A stretch of DNA of 64,000 nt from assembly GCA_913030605.1 (NCBI GenBank), contig CAJWEZ010000020.1, forward strand, positions 1-64,000, given 5' to 3'. The notes beneath the pieces were generated by a model, which saw only the letters and a list, made by a program, of their open reading frames with translations, ran no database searches and was not told the origin of the DNA. Shown piece after piece: positions 25,980 through 34,791 of this stretch. Each line of letters starts with the position of its first letter. Position 1 is the stretch's first letter. This stretch comes from an uncultured Spirochaeta sp. Lineage in GTDB: Bacteria; Spirochaetota; Spirochaetia; DSM-27196; Alkalispirochaetaceae. The translations under genes and the position numbers were made by a program.

Positions 25980-28900
25980 TTACGCACCACGCTGCTCCCC
26001 CGACGCGCCGCTGCCGGTCTTCCTCGACCGTCGCCGGGCGCGCTTCTCGGCGCGACGCCGTCTTCGCTCGTCACGGCGTCGCGAATCGTACATCAGACCG
26101 TAAAAGCTGGGCACGATGATCAGCGTGGTCAGTGTTGAGAATATCAGCCCGAATATGATCGTGCTCGCCATCGGACCCCACACGACAGAGTAGCCGCCGA
26201 GTCCGATCGCCGTCGGCACCAGCCCGACGATCGTGGTCAGCGAGGTCAGGAGAATGGGACGCAGTCTCGTTACGGACGCCTCCGTCACCGCCGTTCCCAC
26301 ATCTGCGCCGTGATCGCGCCGCGACTGGTTGGCAAAGGTGATCAGTACGATCGTGTCGTTGACCGCGATGCCCGCCAGCGCCACGCTGGCGTAGATGACC
26401 GTCGTCGAGAGCGGCGTCCCCGACACCAGCAGAAACAGGATTACCCCGACAAACGCGAACGGCACCGTCAACAGGATCAGCAGGGGCTGCGTATACGAGT
26501 TGAACTGCGTCGCGAGAATGAGGTAGATCAGGAACACCCCGATGACGAACACGCGCAGGATCTCCCGCAATGTGTCGCCGAACTGGGCAAACTCACCGCC
26601 GATGTCCAGGGTCACCCCGGGGTACGTGGGCTGCAACTGGGTCTGAAACAGGTCGGTAATCGCCGCATTGATCTCCGGCACGTTGGCATTGGAGTACGCC
26701 TCGGCGGTGACCTGGACCTGGCGCTTGCCGTCGATTCGCCGTATCGACGATATCGCGGTCCCCTCCTCCAGCCGGGCGATTCGGGAAAACGGAATCAGGC
26801 GCCCGTCCGGTGTGGGGATCCGCAACTGCAGGACCCCGTCGATGGAGTTGGCGTCGGCGTCGCTGTAGCGAACCACCACGCCGGTTTCCACGTTGTTGGT
26901 GAACACCGTTCCGGCGTCGATCCCGTCGAAACTGCTGCGAATGAACCGACCGACCGCCTGGGGGCTCAACCCGTACTCGGCGGCACGGTGTTCGTCAACG
27001 TTGATCCGGATTTCAGGGGTCCCCGCGTCGAGGTCATCGTCGATGTTGAACAGCTCCGGGTATGATGAGAGTCTGTCGCGCATCGCGGCGGAGACAGCCG
27101 CCAGGTCATCGTAACTGTCACCGAACAGCCGGAATGCCACCGGCGGATCGGTCGGCGGACCTCCCTGCTGCTTCCTGAACTGGACCGATTCCGCGCCCGG
27201 GATATCCCGGGTCATATCCCGGGCTTCGTTCATGATCTCCGTGATCGACCGCGTTCGCCCCTCGTCCTCCTCGGTCAAATCGACGATCAGCTGCCCCACG
27301 TTGGACTTTCTGACGTTCTCTGATTCGCTGCTCGAGAAACCGACAAACGCGTCGATCGCCACGACTTCACCGTTGCCGACCTGCGGCAGCAGCCGGTCCT
27401 CGTACGCCCTGACGAAGGTATCGGTCCGCGAGATCGGTGTACCCGGCGGCATCTCGATGTCCACGTAGTACACCGTGGCGTCCTCGGAGCTGAACAGATC
27501 CTGTTGGATGCGCGCGATTTGCGAGAACGTCGCCAGCGCCACGATGACGCTGCCGATGGCCACGAGTCCCCGGTGGCGGTAGAGGAAATCGAGCACGGCA
27601 CGAAAGCGCCCCTGCAGTGCTTCGATGCGCCGTTTTCCGTGGTGCGCCTTGCCGCCGCCGGGCCAGTCCGCGAAGTGCGACGGGAGAAATACCGCCGCCT
27701 CGAACGTCGACGCCACGAGGGCGATGCTTACCGTGAGCGGCACGACTCGCAGAAAGCGCCCGATAATCCCCGGAAGGAAGGTGAGCGGCAGAAACGCCGC
27801 CACCGTGGTCAGGGTTGCCGCGATGACCGGAACGATGACCTGGTTCACGCCGTGGATCGCTGCGTCGTGACGGCTCATCCCCTGCTGCTGCTGCAAGCGG
27901 TAGCTGTTCTCCACAATGACGATCGCGTGATCCACGATCAACCCGAGAACCAGCACCAGTCCAAAGAGCGTGTTGCTGTTCAGCGTCTCGCCGAAGGCGT
28001 CGAGGACGATAAAGGTCAGGGCGAACGTCAGGGGAATCCCCAGCGCCGTCATGATCGCGTTCCGGACCCCGACAAAGATCAGCAGGATGATGACCAGCAG
28101 CGCCAGGCCGATCACGGCGTTGGTCAGCAGGACGTCAAGACTGTCACGAATGGCGACCGACGAGTCGTTGAAGTAATCGATTTCGATCCCCGGAGGAAGA
28201 CTGGACTCAAAATCCGCAACCCGCGACCGCACTTCATCGATGATCCCGACGGAACTCCCGCCGGGGACCTTGGTGATCTGCAGGCTGATCGCCTGCCGGC
28301 CGTTGAACCGGGCCGCGGTCCCGTCCATGTCAAAGCCGGAGGTGATCGTCGCCAGGTCACCGAGGGTGATTGTCCCCGCCTGCCCCGGTCCTGCCTGCCG
28401 GACAACGACTCCCCGAAACTGGTTCTCGGTTTCGAGATCCCCCACTGTTCTCAGCAGAAACTCCCGCGAGGTGGTCTTGAGGGTCCCTCCGGGAATGGTG
28501 ACGTTCTGCCCCTGGACAGCCGCAACGACTTCATCCACGGATACTCCGCGGGCGTCCATCCGCTGACGGTCAAGCGCGATCGTAATCTGCCGGTCCCGTG
28601 ATCCGATGGGCGTGATACCGGACAGGTCCTGGATCGTCTGTAGCCGGTCGGTGAGGTTCTCCGCCGCGTCATTGAGATCCGCGTAGGGCACGTCTCCGCT
28701 GAGGACGACCACGATCACCGGCTGAAAATCATTGGTGGAGAAGTCGTCGATCGTTGCCTGCAGCGTTCCGTCGGGCAGGTCGATATTCGAGAACCGGTTC
28801 TGGACTTCCTGCAGCGCCGACTCGAAGTCCGCGTCCGATATCCCCTGGTCGAACTGGAGGGTCACCCGGGACAGCCCTTCGGTGGTGGTGGACGAGACCT

Positions 28901-29135
28901 CATCGAGATTGGCGAGGCTGGCCATCTCGTTTTCGACCTTGATCGTCACGCTCTGTTCCACGTCCTCGGCGGAGACGCCGGGGTACGGCACGGCGATGTT
29001 GATGAAGTAGAACGGAATCTCGGCAAACTGTTCGCGCGGCAGCCGGTTCAGGCTGAAGAGCCCGGCAACCAGCGCGAGAATCATCGTGATGTTGATGAGG
29101 ACCGGATTCCGGACCGAAAACCGTCCGATACTCAC
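25980..29135 (-). CDS. RND family efflux pump inner-membrane subunit
   Basis: The 1051-residue transporter has 12 predicted helices and two large periplasmic loops, the AcrB/HAE1-like layout. Helix 1 begins VRNPVLINITMILALVAG. In helix 4 the proton-relay pair is Asp402-His403 (LIVDHAIVIVEN) where AcrB has Asp-Asp. Helix 10 has the GIAVNDTIVLI segment. The C-terminal tail is Arg-rich and cytoplasmic. It is translated from an ATG that overlaps the adaptor gene stop by four bases. Substrate cannot be predicted. Confidence 0.93.
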   Translation of the reverse strand: MSIGRFSVRNPVLINITMILALVAGLFSLNRLPREQFAEIPFYFINIAVPYPGVSAEDVEQSVTIKVENEMASLANLDEVSSTTTEGLSRVTLQFDQGISDADFESALQEVQNRFSNIDLPDGTLQATIDDFSTNDFQPVIVVVLSGDVPYADLNDAAENLTDRLQTIQDLSGITPIGSRDRQITIALDRQRMDARGVSVDEVVAAVQGQNVTIPGGTLKTTSREFLLRTVGDLETENQFRGVVVRQAGPGQAGTITLGDLATITSGFDMDGTAARFNGRQAISLQITKVPGGSSVGIIDEVRSRVADFESSLPPGIEIDYFNDSSVAIRDSLDVLLTNAVIGLALLVIILLIFVGVRNAIMTALGIPLTFALTFIVLDAFGETLNSNTLFGLVLVLGLIVDHAIVIVENSYRLQQQQGMSRHDAAIHGVNQVIVPVIAATLTTVAAFLPLTFLPGIIGRFLRVVPLTVSIALVASTFEAAVFLPSHFADWPGGGKAHHGKRRIEALQGRFRAVLDFLYRHRGLVAIGSVIVALATFSQIARIQQDLFSSEDATVYYVDIEMPPGTPISRTDTFVRAYEDRLLPQVGNGEVVAIDAFVGFSSSESENVRKSNVGQLIVDLTEEDEGRTRSITEIMNEARDMTRDIPGAESVQFRKQQGGPPTDPPVAFRLFGDSYDDLAAVSAAMRDRLSSYPELFNIDDDLDAGTPEIRINVDEHRAAEYGLSPQAVGRFIRSSFDGIDAGTVFTNNVETGVVVRYSDADANSIDGVLQLRIPTPDGRLIPFSRIARLEEGTAISSIRRIDGKRQVQVTAEAYSNANVPEINAAITDLFQTQLQPTYPGVTLDIGGEFAQFGDTLREILRVFVIGVFLIYLILATQFNSYTQPLLILLTVPFAFVGVILFLLVSGTPLSTTVIYASVALAGIAVNDTIVLITFANQSRRDHGADVGTAVTEASVTRLRPILLTSLTTIVGLVPTAIGLGGYSVVWGPMASTIIFGLIFSTLTTLIIVPSFYGLMYDSRRRDERRRRRAEKRARRRSRKTGSGASGEQRGA

Positions 29136-30223
29136 AGCACGTCCCCCGTCCGGCCCCGGACCGTGGCGTTCACGGCGGCGCCGTCGTCCAGCGATGAGAG
29201 CGCCGATGTCACGATCACATCGCCCTCGGACAGCCCGTCGAGAACCTGCACGCGATCTCCGAGGCGGTCCCCGATGCGAATCTCCCGTCGTCGGGCGGTA
29301 CCGTCGGCCGCGACAAACACGTACCGCCCGGAGCCGTCCTCACGAATCGCAGCGCTCGGGATGACGATCGCCGGCTGCGCGTCGGCGGGCCGGATCGAGA
29401 CCGAGGCACTCATGCCGGACCGCACCCGGTCGCACGTGTTGTCCCAGCGCACCACAACGGCGAAACTGCCGGTGCGTGGGTCGGCACCAGCGGCAATCGA
29501 CTGAACCTCACCGGTGATCGCGCCGGCACCACAGGCGGGGATGGAGACCGACGCCGGCAGACCTTCGCGAATGTACTGCAGCTCACGTTCCCCGATCGCG
29601 ACCTGCATCTCCAGCGAACTGAGATCCACAATGCGGGCAACGGCGGTGCCGGGGTTCAGGTAGTTTCCCGGGGAGAGATCGTCGGCGCGGCTGGCCACGA
29701 AACCGGAGATCGGAGCGGTGATCGTATGGTCCCGGAGCGTCTTCTGAGCAGCCTCGTACCGCGCTTCCGCGCCGTTCGCTGCGCTCCGGGCACGAGTAAG
29801 CTCCGCCTGGGAGGCACTGCCGGCCTCGAATCGGCGTTGCGTGGCCGCCAGGTCCAGTCGCGCACTGTCGCGGTCACCGCGTGCCTCCTCGAGGTTGAGG
29901 CGCGCCACGGTGTCCTCGACCTGGATCAGCGCATCACCGGCCTCGACGTATGCACCGAGTTCCAGGTCGGAGGCGGTAATCGCCCCTTGCGCCTCCGAGA
30001 CCACCTCGACTTCGCTGGTACCACGAATCGTTCCCGCCGCCTGCACCGTTTGCAGCAGCGACCCGCGCGACACCTCAAGCGCTTCGACCGCCAGCGCCGG
30101 CGTCTCCGTTGCCTGGTCCTGCGCCCACTGACCGCTGGCGGCGCTCCTCCCGTCGGGACCACCACAGGACACAAGGATACCCGTCAGCGCGACCGCTGCG
30201 ATCACGCGTGTAACTCGCTGCAT
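29132..30223 (-). CDS. RND efflux periplasmic adaptor lipoprotein
   Basis: The 363-residue membrane-fusion protein has a lipoprotein signal with lipobox LVSC (about residue 20), a barrel-sandwich hybrid split by a helical hairpin (LIQVEDTVARL, then TITAPISGFVASR), and a beta-barrel/C-terminal part (SGMSASVSIRP). It links pump and outer-membrane channel. It is the first gene of the adaptor-pump-channel operon. GGAGGG lies five bases before the ATG. No regulator gene adjoins the operon. Confidence 0.92.
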   Translation of the reverse strand: MQRVTRVIAAVALTGILVSCGGPDGRSAASGQWAQDQATETPALAVEALEVSRGSLLQTVQAAGTIRGTSEVEVVSEAQGAITASDLELGAYVEAGDALIQVEDTVARLNLEEARGDRDSARLDLAATQRRFEAGSASQAELTRARSAANGAEARYEAAQKTLRDHTITAPISGFVASRADDLSPGNYLNPGTAVARIVDLSSLEMQVAIGERELQYIREGLPASVSIPACGAGAITGEVQSIAAGADPRTGSFAVVVRWDNTCDRVRSGMSASVSIRPADAQPAIVIPSAAIREDGSGRYVFVAADGTARRREIRIGDRLGDRVQVLDGLSEGDVIVTSALSSLDDGAAVNATVRGRTGDVL

Positions 30224-30240
30224 TGCACCCTCCGCGACGG

Positions 30241-30269
30241 AAAGTACGACGAGCCACGGACGGAGTCAA
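30241..30269 (-). promoter_or_regulatory. Promoter of the RND efflux operon
   Basis: TTGACT (30264-30269), 17 bases, TACTTT (30241-30246). The expected start is about ten bases before the ATG, just enough to include the GGAGGG ribosome site. An AT-rich direct repeat (TTAGTTAG) lies immediately upstream and could be a regulator site. Confidence 0.55.
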
Positions 30270-30338
30270 GAAAATCGACCTACCGTTAGTTAGTTTTCGG
30301 TGTGCAGACTCCCTGTGCCGGGACGCTCGCGATTCAGG

Positions 30339-30923
30339 CTACGGCTGCGGCCGGCGGCAGAAGCAGCTCTCGGCGTCGGTGACTACAATCTGTACGGGAA
30401 CGTCGCCCTCCCCGTGCGGGACACTCTGAACGAGCTGGATCGCGTACCCGACGCCGACGGTGACGGCGGTCGCCGGCAGCGTCGGCAGAAAGTGGTCGTA
30501 GTAGCCGCCGCCGCGCCCGACACGAAAGCCGCTGCGATCGAACATGCGTCCGGGAACCAGGACGAGCGCGGTGTCCTCCGGAGAGAAGAGTTCGGCGTTC
30601 TCCGGTGGCTGCAAAAACCCGTACGCGTGCCGTTCCAGCGACGACGGGTAATCATCCACAATCCGGAACTCCATCGGTGCGTTTCGCGCCGCGATTCGTG
30701 GCAGGGCGATGCGCTTCCCGGCACGGGAGGCGGCGCGGAATACCGCCTGCAGATCGACTTCATCGTCCAGAGCCACGTACCCGAGGACAACCTCGGCCTG
30801 GGACCAGAACGGCATGTGGGTCACGTGAGTTGCGATCTGGGCGTCCAGCACGATGCGCTGCTCCGGGGAGAGCGCCGTGATCGCCCGCGTTGCCTCGTCT
30901 CGGAGCGTTTCTTTGGAATTCAC
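30339..30923 (-). CDS. 5-formyltetrahydrofolate cyclo-ligase
   Basis: The 194-residue enzyme converts 5-formyl-THF to 5,10-methenyl-THF using ATP. The C-terminal motif GRGGGYYDHFLP and the ALVLVPGRMFDRSGFRVG lead-in are diagnostic, and the N-terminal basic helix fits the family. The start is GTG 30923, 13 bases beyond the U-tract of the upstream terminator, with no good ribosome site, so expression may depend on read-through or an unseen promoter. Confidence 0.9.
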   Translation of the reverse strand: MNSKETLRDEATRAITALSPEQRIVLDAQIATHVTHMPFWSQAEVVLGYVALDDEVDLQAVFRAASRAGKRIALPRIAARNAPMEFRIVDDYPSSLERHAYGFLQPPENAELFSPEDTALVLVPGRMFDRSGFRVGRGGGYYDHFLPTLPATAVTVGVGYAIQLVQSVPHGEGDVPVQIVVTDAESCFCRRPQP

Positions 30924-30936
30924 TCCGACATTTCAC

Positions 30937-30972
30937 AAAAAAAGGCCGCCCCGGTCAATCCCGGCGACGGCC
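30937..30972 (-). terminator. Rho-independent terminator of the LPP20-type lipoprotein gene
   Basis: On the minus strand an 11-bp GC stem with one bulged G (GGCCGTCGCCGG pairing with CCGGGGCGGCC), a six-base loop GATTGA and seven T residues. It lies 38 bases after the lipoprotein stop and immediately before the cyclo-ligase gene. Confidence 0.85.
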
Positions 30973-31010
30973 ATTGGTGCCTGATGCGGACGCGGAGGCG
31001 TCCAGCCAGC

Positions 31011-31589
31011 TCAGTTCTCGGTGGAGTTGCCCGCCTGCGGCGGGTTGTTCTGCAGCTGGGAATCGAGGTACTGCAGCGCCTGATCGGCCTTGAACTCGGC
31101 GAACGCCGCGTCCTCGTTCCGCTGGAACGCCTGCTCGGTCTGGTCGCGGAAGTTGTTGATCGGGAAGCTCACGAGGGCATACACCGTGCCGTCGGAGCCC
31201 TGGGCAACCTGTTCCTGCCGCGTTCCCTGGAGCGTCGTTTCGGTGACCTGGCGGGAGATCGTTTCCACAAAGCTCACAACCTGGTTTCCACCGTCAACAC
31301 CGGCTTCCTGCGAATAGTCCACAATCGCCGCTTCGATCGCCGCGTTCATCTGGAACGCGATGTCCTCGCGGGCGCGGGCGATCGCCATGCGCCGGGAGTT
31401 GTCGAGGCTGGCCATTTTTGCGGAGCCGACGCCGTAGATCGCATCGTCCGCCTGGGGCGGATTGAGATAGAAATCGGGTACATCTGACGGTGCCTGCTGG
31501 GCGGTGGGTTGCGGCGAACTGGAACAACCGGCCAGAACGATGGCAACAAGCATCACCACACCGAGTACCGGTACTATTGATCGCTTCAT
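31011..31589 (-). CDS. LPP20-type lipoprotein
   Basis: The 192-residue protein has a lipoprotein signal (GVVMLVAIVLAGC, lipobox LAGC), then the LPP20-like domain (PDFYLNPPQADDAIYGVGSAK, SRRMAIARAREDIAFQMN). Related proteins are surface or periplasmic lipoproteins in Helicobacter and spirochaetes; function is poorly defined. A helical Gln/Asn-rich end follows. AGGAGG precedes the ATG at 31589 with ideal spacing. It is transcribed alone, between its own promoter and terminator. Confidence 0.87.
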   Translation of the reverse strand: MKRSIVPVLGVVMLVAIVLAGCSSSPQPTAQQAPSDVPDFYLNPPQADDAIYGVGSAKMASLDNSRRMAIARAREDIAFQMNAAIEAAIVDYSQEAGVDGGNQVVSFVETISRQVTETTLQGTRQEQVAQGSDGTVYALVSFPINNFRDQTEQAFQRNEDAAFAEFKADQALQYLDSQLQNNPPQAGNSTEN

Positions 31590-31626
31590 AATTCCTCCTG
31601 AGTGTCGTAAGGATAACACCGGGCAC

Positions 31627-31655
31627 AGTATAAATCCGTGGTCGGCGTTTTTCCA
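31627..31655 (-). promoter_or_regulatory. Promoter of the LPP20-type lipoprotein gene
   Basis: TGGAAA (31650-31655), 17 bases, TATACT (31627-31632) on the minus strand, leaving a leader of about 30 bases that holds the AGGAGG site. Confidence 0.45.
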
Positions 31656-31691
31656 TATTCAACACCAAAAGCGCGGAAAAATGTTTCTCGG

Positions 31692-31720
31692 TTTCCGGTT
31701 ATGCAAATCTGTCATATCAT
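31692..31720 (+). promoter_or_regulatory. Leaderless-type promoter of ptsP
   Basis: TTTCCG (31692-31697), 17 bases, TATCAT (31715-31720), then six bases to GTG 31727. There is no Shine-Dalgarno. The -35 match is weak. Confidence 0.4.
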
Positions 31721-31726
31721 TAAGCC

Positions 31727-33976
31727 GTGGCACAGTTTGATGGACTTGCATTGATCAACGCCGTCACGGATCTGTCGGAACTTCTGGGCCGGCGGAGCAC
31801 CGTGGATGAGTTCCTGCAGGATCTCACGGCCACCGTCGCCGAGCACCTGCAGGCCGACGTGTGCTCCGTGTATCTCTACGATGTCGAGCAGGACGTCCTG
31901 GTTCTCAGGGCGACGGTGGGCCTCAACCCGAACCTGGTCGGCAAGGTACGCCTGTCCAGTGGCGAAGGCCTGACGGGGTACGCGTTCCTGAACAACAGCC
32001 CCGTCCTGGAGCGCCATTCGGGATCGTCGGGGCTCAACAAGCCGATTCCCGATCTGGGGGAGGAGGAGTATCCGGTCTTCCTCGGCGTACCGATCAAGCG
32101 CAACAGTCTCGGTATCGGGGTCCTGACCCTGCAGTACCGTGCCGCAGACGGGATCGGTGACCCGGAGCTCCGAACGCTCCGCTCGCTGGCATCGCACCTG
32201 GCCGCGGCGCTTGAAAACGCCGCCGCGCTCTACGAACTCCACGAGACACCGGGGCACGCGGCATCGGCCTCCGGACCGTTCGAATCGGGATTGATCCACG
32301 GTACCAGCGCCTCCCGCGGAATCGCCATCGGACACCTCGAGTATCTCGATCAACACCTCGATATCCTGTCGCAGCCCGCCCGGCGCTCCCTGGAGGAGGC
32401 GATCGAGGTCAGCGGCAACCAGCTCGAGGAGCTCCAGCGACACGTCGATGAAACGCTCTCCGATGTCGCAGCGATGATTTTCAGTTCACACCTCCTCATG
32501 CTCCGCGACGAGAGCTTTGTCGGCGAAATGCGCCGCCTCAGGGACGACGGCATGGCGCCGGTGACGGCGGTGCAGCACGTGGTCGATGATTTCTCCCGAC
32601 GGTTTCTGGCGATCCCGGACCCGCGGTTCCAGGAGAAGGTCCAGGACGTACAGGACCTCGGACATCGCATCGTGCGCAACCTTCAGGAGCGCGACGAACA
32701 CGAAGGCGACTACCGCGGCCACGTGGTCGCCGCCCACGAGATCTTCCCGTCGGAGCTCGTAAAGCTGTACCTGCAGAACGTGGAAGGCCTCGCGTTTTCC
32801 GGCGGCGGTGCCACGAGCCACGTGGCGATTCTGGCGCAGTCGCTCAATCTGCCCGTCGTCGCCACGGCGGACCCGCGCCTGTTCTCAGCGCCCACCGGCG
32901 TCCAGGTTGTTATCGACGCCGAGGACGGCAAGATCGTCGTCTCACCGGCCAGGGAGATCCTCGAGGCCTACCGGTCACGGGTGTCGCAGCTCGGCCGCCG
33001 CCGAAGCAGCCGCGTTGACACCCCGATCCCGGATGAACTCGCCACCCACGACGGGCATCGCGTCACGCTCAACGCCAACGTGAACCTGGTCAAGGACGCG
33101 CGGCTCGCGCGATCCATGAACGCGCCGGGAATCGGTCTGTACCGCAGCGAGTTTCCGTTTCTCATCCGCAACGGCTTTCCCACGGAGGACGAGCAGCTCA
33201 CCGTGTACCGTCGCGTGGTTGAGGAGATGGAAGGGCGCCCCGTCTCGTTCCGCACGCTGGACCTCGGCGGAGACAAGCTCCTGAGCTCGCAGGTCGGTCG
33301 CGAGGACAACCCGTTCCTGGGCTTTCGCGGCATCCGGTTCCTGCTCGAACACCGAGACCTTCTGCGGGAGCAGCTCCGGGCGATGCTCCGGGCCGGTCAC
33401 GGCATCGATCTGGGTATTCAGTTTCCGATGATCGCAAGCATGGAGGAGTTCCTCGCGGCACGGGACGAGGTATTCCGGTGCATCGACGATCTCGGTGCCG
33501 CCGGAATCGAACACAACGCGTCACCGCGGCTCGGTGTGATGATCGAGCTTCCCGCGGCGATCGAGATCGCGCCGGAGCTGGCTCGGCACACCGACTACCT
33601 GTCCATAGGGACCAACGATCTGATCATGTACATGCTCGCGGCGGACCGGACCAACCACCGAGTGGGAGACCTCTACCGCTCGGTGCACCCAGCGGTCCTG
33701 CGGGCGATCGCCCGACTGATGGACTCCGTCGCCGACAGTGACACCCAGGTATCGGTGTGCGGGGCGAGCGCAGCCGATCCTGCCATGGCGACGTTCTACC
33801 TGGGCGTCGGTATCCGGACGTTGAGCGTCGACCCCGACGGCCTGTCCGATGCCGTGGAGGTGGTGCGCAGCACGTCCGTCGAGCGGGCGCAGGCTGTTGC
33901 GCGGGAGATGCTTGCGACCGCCGACCGCGACGCACTCGCGTCGATGACCGAAGAGATCCGCCGTCAGTTTCAATGA
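31727..33976 (+). CDS. ptsP: Phosphoenolpyruvate-protein phosphotransferase with GAF domain (PtsP/EI-Ntr)
   Basis: The 749-residue protein joins an N-terminal GAF domain (about 1-165) to a complete enzyme I: the start of EIN (IHGTSASRGIAIG), the phospho-His in GGGATSHVAIL (about residue 363), and the PEP-binding barrel (ANVNLVKDARL, FRTLDLGGDK, SIGTNDLIMY, VSVCGASAADP with the catalytic Cys). EI-Ntr enzymes pass phosphate from PEP to NPr and regulate rather than import sugar. No HPr or EIIA gene is in the window. It starts at GTG 31727 behind a leaderless-type promoter; a HAD gene follows 27 bases after its stop. Confidence 0.92.
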   Translation: MAQFDGLALINAVTDLSELLGRRSTVDEFLQDLTATVAEHLQADVCSVYLYDVEQDVLVLRATVGLNPNLVGKVRLSSGEGLTGYAFLNNSPVLERHSGSSGLNKPIPDLGEEEYPVFLGVPIKRNSLGIGVLTLQYRAADGIGDPELRTLRSLASHLAAALENAAALYELHETPGHAASASGPFESGLIHGTSASRGIAIGHLEYLDQHLDILSQPARRSLEEAIEVSGNQLEELQRHVDETLSDVAAMIFSSHLLMLRDESFVGEMRRLRDDGMAPVTAVQHVVDDFSRRFLAIPDPRFQEKVQDVQDLGHRIVRNLQERDEHEGDYRGHVVAAHEIFPSELVKLYLQNVEGLAFSGGGATSHVAILAQSLNLPVVATADPRLFSAPTGVQVVIDAEDGKIVVSPAREILEAYRSRVSQLGRRRSSRVDTPIPDELATHDGHRVTLNANVNLVKDARLARSMNAPGIGLYRSEFPFLIRNGFPTEDEQLTVYRRVVEEMEGRPVSFRTLDLGGDKLLSSQVGREDNPFLGFRGIRFLLEHRDLLREQLRAMLRAGHGIDLGIQFPMIASMEEFLAARDEVFRCIDDLGAAGIEHNASPRLGVMIELPAAIEIAPELARHTDYLSIGTNDLIMYMLAADRTNHRVGDLYRSVHPAVLRAIARLMDSVADSDTQVSVCGASAADPAMATFYLGVGIRTLSVDPDGLSDAVEVVRSTSVERAQAVAREMLATADRDALASMTEEIRRQFQ

Positions 33977-34003
33977 TCGCGGATCTGTGATACCTCTGGG
34001 AGG

Positions 34004-34762
34004 ATGGGACACCATACGCGGCCCGATGTACTCATTTGTGACGTCGGCGATACCCTGATCCGCTGGAACCACTACTCACGCGAGGACGGTCTCAGCGCGC
34101 TGAAGCCCCTCGTCGACCACCCCGACCGATTCGACATGGATCGGCTGGTGAACACCGGGGTCGCCCAGGACGACACGATCGAACCCCGGGCAGCGGAAAG
34201 CCTCCTCGAATACCGACAGGCCGACTTTCTGCGCCTTCTCTTCGCCCGCGGCGGCATGACACTCCTGTGCGATGACGACCACCTGGAATGGCACTACTGG
34301 CGCGGGGCCCTGGGTTTCGAGCCCGAGCCCGGCGTCCATGCGGCCCTGACCCGGCTGCAGGAACTCGAGGTGCGCCTGGCGATCGTGAGCAACACCGCCT
34401 TCGGCCCCCGGAGCATCCTGGGAGAACTGGAACGCCACGACCTGGCGCGGTTCTTCGAGACGCCGGTTATCACATCCGCCCGCTTCGCCGTCCGCAAGCC
34501 GAATCCGGCAATCCTCGATGCGGCTCGGGGCCTGTTCGTTGGCCCCCGTGAGGAGGGCTGGTACATCGGCAACAGCGTCTATCACGACGTTGGTGGGGCC
34601 AACGCCGCAGGACTGCCGGTGATCTGGTACAACGAGGACGGCGAATCCCTGGCGGAGGTCGCCACAAACGGCGAGACCCCGGATCACGAGGTGGCTTCCT
34701 GGGCAGGGGTGGTTGAACTCCTGGAATCGCTGCCCGCGCGCGATCGCGGCGACGTCGCCTGA
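34004..34762 (+). CDS. HAD superfamily hydrolase
   Basis: The 252-residue protein has the HAD motifs in order: nucleophile Asp in ICDVGDTL (near residue 13), motif II in LAIVSNTAFG, motif III Lys in VRKPNPAIL and motif IV in WYIGNSVYHDVGGANAAG. A helical cap is inserted after motif I. It is likely a small-molecule phosphatase; substrate unknown. Motif IV has Asn where the first Asp of GD is usual (GNSVYHD). It follows ptsP and may be co-transcribed. GGGAGG directly abuts the ATG, which is too close for a normal ribosome site. Confidence 0.82.
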   Translation: MGHHTRPDVLICDVGDTLIRWNHYSREDGLSALKPLVDHPDRFDMDRLVNTGVAQDDTIEPRAAESLLEYRQADFLRLLFARGGMTLLCDDDHLEWHYWRGALGFEPEPGVHAALTRLQELEVRLAIVSNTAFGPRSILGELERHDLARFFETPVITSARFAVRKPNPAILDAARGLFVGPREEGWYIGNSVYHDVGGANAAGLPVIWYNEDGESLAEVATNGETPDHEVASWAGVVELLESLPARDRGDVA

Positions 34763-34791
34763 TCTTCCGGCTCGGCGGTCGCCCCGGTCCC

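Noticed and set aside
31590-31726. Riboswitch or small RNA between the LPP20-type gene and ptsP
   Set aside because: The 137 bases are explained by two divergent promoters; no strong stem-loop or T-tract is seen.
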